Shown piece after piece: positions 6,507 to 16,242 of a DNA stretch of 64,000 bases. The position numbers and the translations under genes were made by a program. The stretch is from Avichristensenella sp031549105. GTDB taxonomy: Bacteria > Bacillota > Clostridia > Christensenellales > Aristaeellaceae. The stretch is taken from NCBI GenBank assembly GCA_031549105.1, contig JAVBQK010000069.1, positions 65,023-129,022 of the forward strand. The letters run 5' to 3'. How positions within the stretch are numbered: the first letter of the stretch is position 1; each line of letters begins with the position of its first letter. The notes below the pieces were generated by a model. That model made no database searches and was not told the origin of the DNA. It saw nothing but the letters and a program-made list of their open reading frames with translations.

Positions 6507-9500
6507 TTATACGGTAATGCCGGTCTCCAGATCAAGCAAAAACATAATGCGCTCGCGCACAGGGATACCGGTGATCGTCTCCAGTGCCGACGCGTACAGC
6601 GCAATCTGTGGGCGATAGCGCTCCACCAGCACCGACGGGTCGCTTACGCGGTCCGACTTATAGTCGACAAGCACCCACTGGCCATCCTCCAGAAAACAGC
6701 AGTCGATGACACCCTGTAACAGTGTCCGCTCACCGTTTTCCTCGCGGCGCAGGTTAAACGGCCACTCGCGGCGGACGACCCCCGCCGAGCGAATGCGCAC
6801 AAAGAGTGGACCTTCCAGGCAGCGAGAGAGCTTCGCCAGCGGCAATGCCGCCCCCTGTTCCGCTGATAGAACGCCGCGCGCAAGCAGATCACTCCGCAGT
6901 GCGATGGCATCCACTTCGGCTCCGGTCGCGGCACGAAGGAATGCATGCACTGCATCGCCACGCTCCGATGCCGTAAGGCCCCGCGCCTCCATAAACAGAG
7001 GACGCTTGGGCATCGACTCCAGCGAAAGCGGCGCATCCGGCTCTTCGCCGGGTTTGGGCGCTGCCCTAGTGACTGCCGTCACGCTCTGCTTAAGCGCACG
7101 GAGGCTACGTGCTGGCATGCGCCATCCAAGCGCGCGCGCAACACGGCCGGCAGAATCCGGGATTATTGCGCGCACATCTTCCACTAGCGAGGCGAGCGCC
7201 TCTTCCCGCACCGGTGCATCCAGTCCCACACGCGGCGCATGCGTATCGATGTGCCAGCCTTCTTCACCCTGTGCGCAGGGAACCAGCCAATCCAACGCAC
7301 ACGTGGCAGATGGCAGAGCCTCCCGATCCCAGCGCTCCCGATCGCCCTTACGGGGTGTACCGATCAGGATCATTCGCTTTTCCGCGCGCGTCATCGCGAC
7401 ATATAGTACGCGCGCTTCCTCGGCAAGCGCTTCCTGGCGGCGTTTCTCGGCAATAGCGTCCTGTGCCACCGTCGACCACTTGGTACGCAGCACCGGGTTA
7501 ATCGTAGGGAGGGCCGCGCCCAACTCCGCATGCAGCTGCAGCGCATCGCGCGATTCCGCTTTGCCATAGCGCGACCCAAGCCCCGCCACGAACACAACGG
7601 GAAACTGCAACCCCTTGCTCTTATGGATCGAGAGCACGCGCACCACGTCATCCGCCTCGCCAAGCTCAACCGCCGCCAAGCCATCGCGCGCTTTGATGCG
7701 GTCGAGATAGCGCAAAAAGCCACCGAGCCCACCAAACTGCGCACGCTGGTATGCTCCCGCATGTTCCGCCAACGCGCGCAGGTTTGCCTGCCTCGAAGCG
7801 CCATCCGGGAGTGCTCCGACAGTGGCATAGAGGCTCGTCTCCTCATAGAGGCCGCGTAGCAGCGTGTCGAGCGGCAGTGCATTTGCATCCATCGCCCAGC
7901 CGCGCACCTGCGCAATGAACCCGCTCAATGCCCCAGCCAGCGCATCGCCCCTTTCAGCGTAGGCCAGCATCGCATCGGCGAACGAGCCTTCCGGCCTGGC
8001 AACGCGGATCTGGGCAAGTGACTCGTCCGTCAGCCCTAGTGCGGGGCCACGCAGCGCCGCCAGCAACGGCACATCCTGGCGAAGGTTGTCCACCGTCCGG
8101 AGCAGCGCGACAACATCCTGCACCTCGGGGCGCTGAAGCGTATCCTCTCCCAGATCGGACCAAGCGGGTATGCCGCGCGACCGCAACGTCTCCACCACCT
8201 GTGCCGCCTTGCCACGCACCGTGCGCATCAGCACCGCGCAGTCACGCGGGCGGTATCCGCCCTCCGGTGCGTCACGAAGCGCCAGAATACGATCGGCGAT
8301 GACCTCAGCCTCCTGGCAGATCGCGGCGCGGGATTGTGGCGTAAGCAGCTCGTCCTCATCGGTAGCATCATCCTCTGCTTCAGCACCCTCAATGAGATGC
8401 AGCTCCACCGGCGCACCGGTCCAATCCGCTTCGCGCCCCGCGATCAGCCAATCCTCCGGGGGATATTCAAGTTCCATCGCATCCCCGCGGAAAACCCGCT
8501 GGAAGACCGCATTGACCCCATCAAGCAGCATAGGATGCGAACGAAAGTTTGCGTTCAGCGCAATCTTGCGATCAACATCGCCCTGCCATGTACCGAACGT
8601 CCGCAGCTTGCGCAGGAACAAACCTGGCTCCGCCAGACGGAACCGGTAAATGCTCTGCTTGACATCGCCGACCATAAACAGGTTGTTTCCACGGCAAACC
8701 TGATCCAGAATGGCCTCCTGCAACTGGCTGGAATCCTGGTATTCATCTATAAACACATAACTGTAACGCGCCTGTAGTGCCTGCGATACATCCGCCGCAT
8801 CCAGCGCTCTCAGCGCGAAATGCTCTAGGTCATGAAAGTCAAGCAGGTTCTTTTCAGCCTTCCGCTCGGCATAGCGGTCATGAAACGCGCGTGCGGCCTC
8901 AGCCACACCGCGCAGCATAAGGCCTGCGCCCTGCAAATCCTCCGCACGGCGGGGCAAATCGGACAGCGCCACCGACGCTTCCACCGCCTGCTTAAGCAGC
9001 GCTGAAGCATCCGCACGTAGCTTCTTATAGTGTTCTTCCTGCGCTTCATCGGTGCCCTTGGGTTTACGGGGCTTATTACCCGGCTTCTCGCTGTAGAAGG
9101 ACATGCATGCATCGTAACCGTTCTGTGCGGCCACTAGGAAATCCAGCGCGTAACAGCGTTCCGCTTCGGCAAAATCCTGATACAGCCCGATCCCCTTCGC
9201 GTAGTCCAGCGCACGTGCATATGCATCCACAGCGGCCTCGGCATCCGCAGCAATCTTGCCTAGCAGCACGCGCATCCACGTAGATTCCTTCAGCGCAGCC
9301 GGTTCCATTTCATGCAGCGCAATCGTACCCTCCAGCCACTCCCAGGGATCAGGTCGGGCCATCAGAAACGCATGCAGGGCCTCCACCGCCGCGCCAAGCT
9401 CCGCCTGCGAGAGGCACGCCGCCGCATGCGCAAAGGCGGGCGTTGGCGCTTCATAGCAAGCAGTCAGCGCCTCCACCAGCGCCTCGGCGTGCAGCACGCC

Positions 9501-9890
9501 GGCTTCCGCCGCATCGGCCACGCGAAATGTCGGGTCCACGCCCGCCGCCTGAAAGTGTTCACGGCAGACTTGGCCGCAAAAAGAATGCAGCGTGCAGATA
9601 TCCGCACGCTCCACGCGCAACGCCTGCTGCGCCATCCACTCCGCGCGTGGCCCGGCCATGTCCGCGATCTCGTGCAATCGGGTCAAAATGCGCGCGCGCA
9701 TCTCCGCCGCCGCCGCCTTGGTGAAGGTGACGACCAGCAGATCATCCACGCGCGCGCCCTCCGTGACCAGCGCGGCAATGCGGGCGGCGAGCACCGCGGT
9801 CTTGCCGCTGCCCGCCGCCGCCGATACCAATAGGTTCCCACCGCGCGCCTCGATAGCCTCGCGTTGCGCAGCAGTCCATTTCTCACTCAT
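6507..9890 (-). CDS. addA: AddA, ATP-dependent helicase/nuclease subunit A
   Basis: A 1127-aa UvrD-family helicase with a C-terminal RecB-type nuclease, the A subunit of the AddAB complex that processes double-strand breaks for recombination. Walker A SAAAGSGKTAV lies near residues 21-31, FIDEYQDSSQLQ is the DExx box, RFRLAEPGLFLRKL and VRVLSIHKSKGLQFPVVFV are helicase motifs, and LYVAMTRAEKRM is motif VI. The nuclease residues GVIDC and VDYKSDRV are near the end. AddA is usually encoded after addB; here the upstream partner is a beta-galactosidase gene whose stop overlaps the addA start (TAATG), and addB is not in the window. Confidence 0.95.
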   Translation of the reverse strand: MSEKWTAAQREAIEARGGNLLVSAAAGSGKTAVLAARIAALVTEGARVDDLLVVTFTKAAAAEMRARILTRLHEIADMAGPRAEWMAQQALRVERADICTLHSFCGQVCREHFQAAGVDPTFRVADAAEAGVLHAEALVEALTACYEAPTPAFAHAAACLSQAELGAAVEALHAFLMARPDPWEWLEGTIALHEMEPAALKESTWMRVLLGKIAADAEAAVDAYARALDYAKGIGLYQDFAEAERCYALDFLVAAQNGYDACMSFYSEKPGNKPRKPKGTDEAQEEHYKKLRADASALLKQAVEASVALSDLPRRAEDLQGAGLMLRGVAEAARAFHDRYAERKAEKNLLDFHDLEHFALRALDAADVSQALQARYSYVFIDEYQDSSQLQEAILDQVCRGNNLFMVGDVKQSIYRFRLAEPGLFLRKLRTFGTWQGDVDRKIALNANFRSHPMLLDGVNAVFQRVFRGDAMELEYPPEDWLIAGREADWTGAPVELHLIEGAEAEDDATDEDELLTPQSRAAICQEAEVIADRILALRDAPEGGYRPRDCAVLMRTVRGKAAQVVETLRSRGIPAWSDLGEDTLQRPEVQDVVALLRTVDNLRQDVPLLAALRGPALGLTDESLAQIRVARPEGSFADAMLAYAERGDALAGALSGFIAQVRGWAMDANALPLDTLLRGLYEETSLYATVGALPDGASRQANLRALAEHAGAYQRAQFGGLGGFLRYLDRIKARDGLAAVELGEADDVVRVLSIHKSKGLQFPVVFVAGLGSRYGKAESRDALQLHAELGAALPTINPVLRTKWSTVAQDAIAEKRRQEALAEEARVLYVAMTRAEKRMILIGTPRKGDRERWDREALPSATCALDWLVPCAQGEEGWHIDTHAPRVGLDAPVREEALASLVEDVRAIIPDSAGRVARALGWRMPARSLRALKQSVTAVTRAAPKPGEEPDAPLSLESMPKRPLFMEARGLTASERGDAVHAFLRAATGAEVDAIALRSDLLARGVLSAEQGAALPLAKLSRCLEGPLFVRIRSAGVVRREWPFNLRREENGERTLLQGVIDCCFLEDGQWVLVDYKSDRVSDPSVLVERYRPQIALYASALETITGIPVRERIMFLLDLETGITV

Positions 9891-12829
9891 TATCCCATCG
9901 TGCGCGCATCCACCGGCGCAAACGTCCAGGCAAAGACCCTTGGCTCATTGAACTTGAGCAAGTAGCTATCCATCGGAGCCGGGCCACAGGAGTTGGAGCC
10001 CAGCGGGCCCATCGCAGCGTCGAGCAGCACCTGGGTCAAATCGCCTTCCGAAAGCTCGCATGTATGCCTAGCGGCTGTCAGCGCTTCGAGCGTGTAATGG
10101 TGGGCGGAGAACGCAAAGCCATCGCCGGTAACGCGCAGGCCCACGCCCTGCCGGTTGGTGATCGCGATGCACTGCGTATCCTCATGCGATCCATTCTCCT
10201 GCGGGAACACATACGGCTCGTGGGTATCCGCCACCGAGGCGGTGAACACGCCCAGCCACGCGGAATCCTTCTTATCCGGGTAATTCTCATGCGGCCCACG
10301 GCCCGCCCAGCGTAGCGCATCAAACGCGCGCGGCATTGCAAAGCGCACGCCCAGACGCGGCATGTGCGGCAAACTCTCCTGATAGGGCGTGAACGTCACG
10401 GCCAGCTCCATCGTGCCGTCGCCGCGCAGCGTGTACAACTGCGCAAAGCGCAGCACGGGCCTGTACGTGTACGGGCCGTGCACGGTTTCCACGCGCACCA
10501 CGAGCGTCTCTGCGTCCGGCTGCTCCCACGCAAACGACGCAACGCGGCTCTGCAGGTTGTCCAGCCCTATCGCTCGCCATTGTTTGGATGCACCGGCCCA
10601 GCCGTTGTCGTTGTCTGTCGGCGCGCGCCAGAGGTTCGGTCGCACGCCCGCCTGCAGCAGTTCCACGCCGGAGAAGCGGTACGAGACCCACTCGCCCTTG
10701 CGGGGATCGAACGCCGCGGAGAAATCTTCGCCCGTCGCGGTGAGCAGCACGCCATCCTGCACGAGCAGCGGCGCGCTGATGCGGCCACAAGGTTTGCACG
10801 TCGTCAGCTCGCCCGCCTGCGCCCAGGCCACCTCGTGCCCGCGCGGCGCCCACGGCGCGTCATCCGCGAGCGTGAAGCGGATATCCAGCAAGCAGTCCGG
10901 CGCACTGCAAGGCACGGGCAGTGTCTGTTTGCCGCCCGGTGGTGTGGTCAGCGCCGGGAGCATTCCCTGCGCGATCACCTTGTCCCCGCGCAGCGCACGC
11001 CAATGGGCATTCAGCCCCGACAGGTCGGTAAACGCCAGCCGGTTTTCAATGGTCATCACGCCGCCTTCAAACGTTACATTCACCGGCTCCAGCACCTTTT
11101 TGTACTCGATTAACCCAGTGTGCGGCCTGCGGTCCGGGTAACACAGCCCGTCTACGCAGAAGTTGCCGTCGTTGGGATAATCGTCAAAGTCGCCGCCGTA
11201 GACATAGTAAGGTTCGCCATCCGCAGTGTGCTTGATCAGGCCATGATCCGCCCACTCCCACACGCACCCGCCAATCAGGCGCGGGTACTTGTAGATCGCA
11301 TCCCAGTACTCGCGGAAGTTGCCCGGCCCCTGGCCCATCGCGTGCGCATATTCGCACAGGAAGAACGGCCGGTCATCGTCCTTCTCGCCCTCTTTGATGA
11401 CCCCTTCGACGTTGGTATACATCGCCGAGTAGAAATCCGCCGTCTTGGCCTCGCGATCCTGCTCGTAGTGGACAGGCCGCGTCAGGTCCATCGCACGGAT
11501 CGCGCGGTACTGCGCACCGTTGTTGACGCCGTAGCCGCACTCGTTGCCCAGCGACCAGAAGATCACCGACGCGTGGTTGCGGTCGCGCGCCACCATCCGC
11601 ACCGAGCGGTCCACGAACGCCGCCTCCCACTCGGGATCATCGGACAGCAGGTTATACCGGTCGAAGATCACGGTGCCGTGCGTCTCCACGTCGGTTTCAT
11701 CCATCACGTACAGACCCAGCTCGTCACAATAGTCGTAGAACCTGGTATCATTCGGGTAATGGCTGGTGCGAACGGCGTTGATGTTGTGCCGCTTCATGAT
11801 GAGGATGTCACGCCGCATCGCGTCCGGCGGCACTGCCGCGCCCAACTCCGGATGGAAGTCGTGACGGTTGACACCCTTGATCTTGATCGACACGCCGTTG
11901 ACGAACAGTTGCCCATCCCGAATCTCTACCACACGGAAGCCCACGCGCAGGCGCTGTGTCTGCACCACCCCGGCATTTCCTTCCAGCGTGACAACCAGGT
12001 CGTACAGCGCGGGCGTCTCCGCCGTCCAGCGCTTCACGCCCGGCAACTCCACCTCAAACGTGGGATCATCGCCCGGGGTGCTTCCGCTCCAGATCATCTC
12101 TTCACCGTCGTACAGCGCAGCCTTCACCGTCAGGATCGCCGCGCCGTGCGTTACCGTGCGGATGGCCAGCCTGCCGGTCGTATAATCCGCTGTGTCCAGC
12201 AGCGCATCCGCCTGCACATCCCAGATATGTGCCTGCGGCATGCTGATGAGCATCACATCGCGGAAGATGCCCGATAGCCGCCACTTGTCCTGGTCCTCCA
12301 GATACGTGCCATCCGACCACTGGAACACCTTCACGCAGACCTCGTTCTCGCCCGCGCGCACCAGCGCCGTGACATCAAACTCGGCAGGCATATGCGGCAC
12401 CTTCGAAAACCCCGCCAGTTCGCCGTTGACATACGCATAATACGCACTGTCCACACCGTCGAACCGCAGAATCGTCCGCCGCCCTTCCCAACCCTGCGGC
12501 AACGCAAACGCCCGCCGGTACAGCCCCACCGGGTTTTCATCCGGCACATATGGCGGGTCGTACGGAATGGGATACTTGACATTCGTATAATTCGGTCTGC
12601 CATACCCATGCAGCTGCCAATTGGCAGGCACGGGCAACGTCTCCCAGCAAAGCGCACCCGTCTCCCCCGGAAACTCTCCCGGCACATACGCGGGCCCTTC
12701 GGGCACATAGATAAAATCCCACAGCCCGTTCAAGCACCGGGCATACTCCGCACCATCAGGCGCGCCAATCGCGCGCGCGGGAAGGCGATTGCGGTGCAGC
12801 AAATCCTTGTTCTGCCAATCAGGTATCAT
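9890..12829 (-). CDS. lacZ: Beta-galactosidase, GH2 (LacZ type)
   Basis: A 979-aa cytosolic GH2 enzyme close in length to E. coli LacZ (1024 aa), hydrolysing terminal beta-galactosides such as lactose. The N-terminal jelly-roll has YTNVKYPIPYDPPYVPDENP. Then come the immunoglobulin-like domain, the TIM barrel with SLGNECGYG (acid/base Glu near residue 430) and FLCEYAHAMGQGPGN (nucleophile Glu near 493), GGCVWEWADHG, and a C-terminal Bgal_small_N-type domain with LWRAPTDND. AGGAGGAGCT precedes the ATG. It has no signal peptide. It forms the head of the addA operon, an odd pairing. Confidence 0.93.
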   Translation of the reverse strand: MIPDWQNKDLLHRNRLPARAIGAPDGAEYARCLNGLWDFIYVPEGPAYVPGEFPGETGALCWETLPVPANWQLHGYGRPNYTNVKYPIPYDPPYVPDENPVGLYRRAFALPQGWEGRRTILRFDGVDSAYYAYVNGELAGFSKVPHMPAEFDVTALVRAGENEVCVKVFQWSDGTYLEDQDKWRLSGIFRDVMLISMPQAHIWDVQADALLDTADYTTGRLAIRTVTHGAAILTVKAALYDGEEMIWSGSTPGDDPTFEVELPGVKRWTAETPALYDLVVTLEGNAGVVQTQRLRVGFRVVEIRDGQLFVNGVSIKIKGVNRHDFHPELGAAVPPDAMRRDILIMKRHNINAVRTSHYPNDTRFYDYCDELGLYVMDETDVETHGTVIFDRYNLLSDDPEWEAAFVDRSVRMVARDRNHASVIFWSLGNECGYGVNNGAQYRAIRAMDLTRPVHYEQDREAKTADFYSAMYTNVEGVIKEGEKDDDRPFFLCEYAHAMGQGPGNFREYWDAIYKYPRLIGGCVWEWADHGLIKHTADGEPYYVYGGDFDDYPNDGNFCVDGLCYPDRRPHTGLIEYKKVLEPVNVTFEGGVMTIENRLAFTDLSGLNAHWRALRGDKVIAQGMLPALTTPPGGKQTLPVPCSAPDCLLDIRFTLADDAPWAPRGHEVAWAQAGELTTCKPCGRISAPLLVQDGVLLTATGEDFSAAFDPRKGEWVSYRFSGVELLQAGVRPNLWRAPTDNDNGWAGASKQWRAIGLDNLQSRVASFAWEQPDAETLVVRVETVHGPYTYRPVLRFAQLYTLRGDGTMELAVTFTPYQESLPHMPRLGVRFAMPRAFDALRWAGRGPHENYPDKKDSAWLGVFTASVADTHEPYVFPQENGSHEDTQCIAITNRQGVGLRVTGDGFAFSAHHYTLEALTAARHTCELSEGDLTQVLLDAAMGPLGSNSCGPAPMDSYLLKFNEPRVFAWTFAPVDARTMG

Positions 12830-12869
12830 AGCTCCTCCTGTGTATAGATCCGCGCCCGCAGGAACGAGG

Positions 12870-12965
12870 GAGTAACGGGGGAACGCCAGGGGAGCTCTGC
12901 TCCCCTGGACCCCTCGCCAGGAGGCATGCCTCCTGGACCTCCGACATTTCGCCTGCGGGCGGGTT
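12870..12965. repeat. Mosaic intergenic palindrome element, copy 3a
   Basis: GGGGAACG leads into CCAGGGGAG/CTCCCCTGG (12886-12908), then ACCCCTCG, then CCAGGAGGC/GCCTCCTGG (12917-12936), then ACCTCCGACATTTCGCCT. The order and spacing match copy 4 at 26755-26843 almost base for base. It sits just upstream of the beta-galactosidase gene, which is transcribed away from it. Confidence 0.85.
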
Positions 12966-12992
12966 GTGTTTTGTCATAAGAGAAAGTTCTTC

Positions 12993-13076
12993 CCGCCGTG
13001 AGGCGAAATGTTGGGTTTCCAAAGGGCAAGGCCCTTTGGTAGGGGGTCCAGGGGGACAACGTCCCCCTGGCGTTCT
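12993..13076. repeat. Mosaic intergenic palindrome element, copy 3b
   Basis: CCGCCGTGAGGCGAAATGT, then CCAAAGGGC/GCCCTTTGG (13019-13039), AGGGGGT, and CCAGGGGGAC/GTCCCCCTGG (13048-13070), then CGTTC. It is a near-identical copy of 296-385. It is placed head to head with copy 3a, so that the shared CGCCGTGAGGCGAAAT ends face each other across a 30-base spacer. It ends 5 bases before the gcvPB stop codon. Confidence 0.85.
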
Positions 13077-13080
13077 CTTG

Positions 13081-14517
13081 TCACCCCACAACCTTCGGCT
13101 TCCTCGCCGCCAGCGTCTGGTCGGGCCTGCCTACGGGCGTCGTCAGCGGGAATGCGTGCAGCGCTTCGGGGGTTTCGCGGGCTAGGGCGGCCAGCTCCAG
13201 CATGGCTTCGCAGAAGGTGTCCAGGGTTTCCGGGGTTTCGGACTCGGTGGGCTCCACCATCATCGCTTCGTGCACAATCAGCGGGAAGTAAATCGTCGGC
13301 GGGTGGATGCCCCGGTCGATGATCCCCTTGGCCACGTCGGTCGCCGTCAGGCCCGGGATGTTCTCCGTGGAGAGGACGAACTCGTGCATGCAGGGGCGGT
13401 TCGCGGCGATCTTGTAGGTGTCCTTTAGACGGTGCATGATGTAGTTGGCGTTGAGTACGGCGGCCTCGCTGGCAGCCTTCAAGCCTTCCGCGCCGAGCGA
13501 CAGTATGTAGGCGTAGGCGCGCACGCACACCGCGTAGTTGCCGTAGAATGCCTTCACCTTGCCGATGGTCAGCGGCCGGTCGGATGAAAGCGCATACTGC
13601 CCAGCGCCATCCTTGGTCACGACCGGGACCGGCAGGAACGGCGCGAGCGCCGCTTTGCAGCCGACCGGGCCAGCACCAGGGCCGCCACCGCCGTGCGGCG
13701 TGGAAAACGTCTTGTGCAGGTTCAGGTGGACGACGTCAAAACCCGTATCACCCGGGCGGACGATGCCCATCACGGCGTTCAGGTTCGCGCCATCGTAGTA
13801 GAGCAGACCGCCAACGCCGTGCACGATCTCCGCGATCTCGCAGATGTTCGGGTCAAACATGCCCAGCGTGTTGGGGTTGGTCAGCATCAGGCCTGCGGTG
13901 TCGCCGCCGCATACGGCGCGCAGCGCGTCCAGATCGACGCCACCGTCCGCACTGGACGGAATTTCCACTACGTCGAACCCTGCCATCGCGGCGGAAGCCG
14001 GGTTGGTGCCGTGCGCGGAATCGGGCACAATGATCTTGGTGCGCTTGGCAAGCTCGCCATTGTGCGCGTGGTACGCGCGGATCAGCATCAGGCCGGTTAG
14101 CTCACCATGCGCGCCAGCGGCAGGCTGCAGCGTCATCGCATCCATGCCGGTGACCTCGCACAGCGCGCGTTCCAGGTCGTACATCAGGCGCAGAGCGCCC
14201 TGGGTATCCCGCGCGTCCTGCAGCGGATGGATGTCCGCAAAGGCAGCTGCGGCGGCCTCGTTCATGCGTGGGTTGTACTTCATCGTGCAGGAACCCAGCG
14301 GATAGAAGCCGTTGTCCACGCCGTGGTTGCGGCGGGATAGTGCCGTATAATGGCGCACGACCTCCACTTCGCTCATCTCCGGCAGCGCGGGCGGCGCATC
14401 AAGCAGTGACTCGGGCAGCAGCCCTTCGCGTACGGGCACGTCTAGAAGCGGCGCTTCCGCACCACGGCGGCCGGGCCGGGACTGTTCAAAGCAGGTGGGA
14501 TGGACGCTGCGGCTCAT
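13081..14517 (-). CDS. gcvPB: Glycine dehydrogenase (decarboxylating) subunit 2
   Basis: A 478-aa beta half of the split P-protein of the glycine cleavage system. It contains the PLP-binding lysine in HLNLHKTFSTPHGGGGPG, with GSCTMKYNPR, PAAGAHGEL and DSAHGTNPASA upstream, all standard for GcvPB. With GcvPA it decarboxylates glycine and passes the aminomethyl group to lipoyl-GcvH. The start overlaps the gcvPA stop by four bases (ATGA) with GAGGTG before it, so translation is probably coupled. It is the last gene of gcvT-gcvH-gcvPA-gcvPB. Confidence 0.96.
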   Translation of the reverse strand: MSRSVHPTCFEQSRPGRRGAEAPLLDVPVREGLLPESLLDAPPALPEMSEVEVVRHYTALSRRNHGVDNGFYPLGSCTMKYNPRMNEAAAAAFADIHPLQDARDTQGALRLMYDLERALCEVTGMDAMTLQPAAGAHGELTGLMLIRAYHAHNGELAKRTKIIVPDSAHGTNPASAAMAGFDVVEIPSSADGGVDLDALRAVCGGDTAGLMLTNPNTLGMFDPNICEIAEIVHGVGGLLYYDGANLNAVMGIVRPGDTGFDVVHLNLHKTFSTPHGGGGPGAGPVGCKAALAPFLPVPVVTKDGAGQYALSSDRPLTIGKVKAFYGNYAVCVRAYAYILSLGAEGLKAASEAAVLNANYIMHRLKDTYKIAANRPCMHEFVLSTENIPGLTATDVAKGIIDRGIHPPTIYFPLIVHEAMMVEPTESETPETLDTFCEAMLELAALARETPEALHAFPLTTPVGRPDQTLAARKPKVVG

Positions 14518-15830
14518 GCGATCACCTCCAGCACGCGCACGAGCGCGTCGATTTCCTCGCAGGTGTTCATCTCGGTGACGCAGTAAAGCGTCTGGTTCGG
14601 CCCCACCGGCAATCCGCCGACAAAGCCGCTATCCCGCAGCGCCGCGTCAATCTTCGCGGCGGGCAGGTCGCTCTCGATCACAAACTCATGGAAGAATGGG
14701 CCTTGATACGCCATGCGCATGCCGGGCACGGCGGCAATCTTCTCCGCCGCATAGTGCGCTTTCTGCAGGCAGGCATTTGCCACGTCCCGCAGGCCCGCAG
14801 GTCCCATCGCCGTCAGGTAGATGCCTGCCGACAGCGCGCACAGCGACTGGTTGGAGCAGATGTTGCTGGCGGCCTTCTCACGGCGGATATGCTGCTCGCG
14901 CGCCTGCAGCGTCAGCACGTAGGCGCGATTGCCCGCGTCGTCCACCGTCTCGCCGACGATGCGGCCGGGGAGGTTCCGCAGCAGCTTCTTCGTCGCGGCC
15001 ATGAACCCCACGCCCGGGCCGCCAAATGACATGGGAATGCCCAATGGTTGCCCGTCGCCGATGGCGATATCCGCGCCCAGCGCGCCGGGTCTCTTCAAAA
15101 TTCCCAGCGAAATGGGGTTGACGTATGCGACCATCAGGCCCTTGGCCGCGTGGATGGTGTCCGCAAGCTCTTTGATGTCTTCGATCAGGCCAAAGTAGTT
15201 GGGCGAGGCGGCGATCAGGCCCGCCGCGCCGGGGGCATTCTCGGCGGCAAACGCCGCGTCGGTAACGCCATCCTTCAGCGGGATTTCGACTAGCTCCATG
15301 CCGACGCACGGCGCGTAGGTGCGCAGCACCGCCAGCACGTCCGGATGCAGACCCTGCGAGACAAGCAGCTTGTCCCTCCGGGCGCTATCGCGACACATCA
15401 GCATCGCCTCAGCGGCGGCGGTTGCGCCGTCATATACCGAGGCGTTGGACGCCTCCAGCCCCGTCAGCCGGGCGATCAGAGACTGATACTCGAATATCGC
15501 CTGCAGCATGCCCTGGCTCATCTCGGCCTGGTAGGGCGTGTAGGCGGTAAGCAGCTCGCCCCGCTGCGTCAGTGCGGGAATGATCGCCGGAATGAAATGC
15601 CGGTACGCACCCGCGCCGCGAAACAGCGGCTTTGCGGTGTCGTTATCCGCCGCGTAGGCAGCGATAAGCCGCATCGCATCCGCCTCGGGCAGGCCATCCG
15701 GAAGGTCGAGTGGGCGGTCCAGCCGCACGCCCGCGGGGATGTCGCGCAGCAGGTCTTCGATGGACGACATGCCCATCTGGGCCAGCATCCGCGCCTGTTC
15801 CTCGCGGGTGGCGGGAACATAGCTTCTCAT
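14514..15830 (-). CDS. gcvPA: Glycine dehydrogenase (decarboxylating) subunit 1
   Basis: A 438-aa alpha half of the P-protein. It begins MRSYVPATREEQARMLAQMG and shows the GAYRHFIPAIIPALTQRGE, TAYTPYQAEMSQGMLQAIFEYQ and SLGILKRPGALGADIAIG segments typical of GcvPA. It works as a heterotetramer with GcvPB. The ATG overlaps the gcvH stop by four bases, with GAGGAAGAC before it. Length is normal for the family (about 440-450 aa). Confidence 0.96.
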   Translation of the reverse strand: MRSYVPATREEQARMLAQMGMSSIEDLLRDIPAGVRLDRPLDLPDGLPEADAMRLIAAYAADNDTAKPLFRGAGAYRHFIPAIIPALTQRGELLTAYTPYQAEMSQGMLQAIFEYQSLIARLTGLEASNASVYDGATAAAEAMLMCRDSARRDKLLVSQGLHPDVLAVLRTYAPCVGMELVEIPLKDGVTDAAFAAENAPGAAGLIAASPNYFGLIEDIKELADTIHAAKGLMVAYVNPISLGILKRPGALGADIAIGDGQPLGIPMSFGGPGVGFMAATKKLLRNLPGRIVGETVDDAGNRAYVLTLQAREQHIRREKAASNICSNQSLCALSAGIYLTAMGPAGLRDVANACLQKAHYAAEKIAAVPGMRMAYQGPFFHEFVIESDLPAAKIDAALRDSGFVGGLPVGPNQTLYCVTEMNTCEEIDALVRVLEVIA

Positions 15831-16213
15831 GCCTTGTCTTCCTCCGCGATGACCAGCGCGTTATACTCGGTGTGGTTGAGCAGCATGCCCTCATCCAGCG
15901 CGTCAACCTTGATCTTCGCGATCCACGCGCCCCACGGGTCTCCGTTGATCGCCTCGGGCGCATCCTCCAGCGCGGCGTTTACCTCCAGCACCTCGCCGGT
16001 CGGCACGCAGAACACCTCGGACGCCGCCTTGACGGACTCCACCACGGCCAGCTGGCTTCCGGCCTCCAGCACATCGCCCACGGCGGGCAGTTCTACATAG
16101 ACGATGTCGCCCAGCATGCGCTGCGCGTAGTCAGTCAGGCCGATCGTGGCCACGCCATCCTCGACGAGGACCCATTCGTGTTCCCGGGAATACTTGCGGT
16201 CGTTAGGAATCAT
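15827..16213 (-). CDS. gcvH: Glycine cleavage system H protein
   Basis: A 128-aa lipoyl carrier protein. The lipoylated lysine lies in VESVKAASEV, near residue 62, followed by the usual CVPTGEVLEVN. The ATG at 16213 (MIPNDRKYSREHEWV) has GAGGAGG 8 bases upstream. A longer frame to 16237 would begin inside that ribosome binding region and lacks its own site, so it was rejected. It lies between gcvT (29-base gap) and gcvPA (4-base overlap). Confidence 0.95.
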   Translation of the reverse strand: MIPNDRKYSREHEWVLVEDGVATIGLTDYAQRMLGDIVYVELPAVGDVLEAGSQLAVVESVKAASEVFCVPTGEVLEVNAALEDAPEAINGDPWGAWIAKIKVDALDEGMLLNHTEYNALVIAEEDKA

Positions 16214-16242
16214 AGGAAACGCCTCCTCAACGCTCAATGCGT

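Noticed and set aside
11120..12277. Plus-strand open frame of 385 codons inside lacZ
   Set aside because: Antisense shadow; the minus strand encodes an intact GH2 enzyme with all catalytic motifs.
296..13076. CRISPR array made of the repeated palindromes
   Set aside because: Copies are dispersed over kilobases with varying module order and no regular spacers or cas genes.
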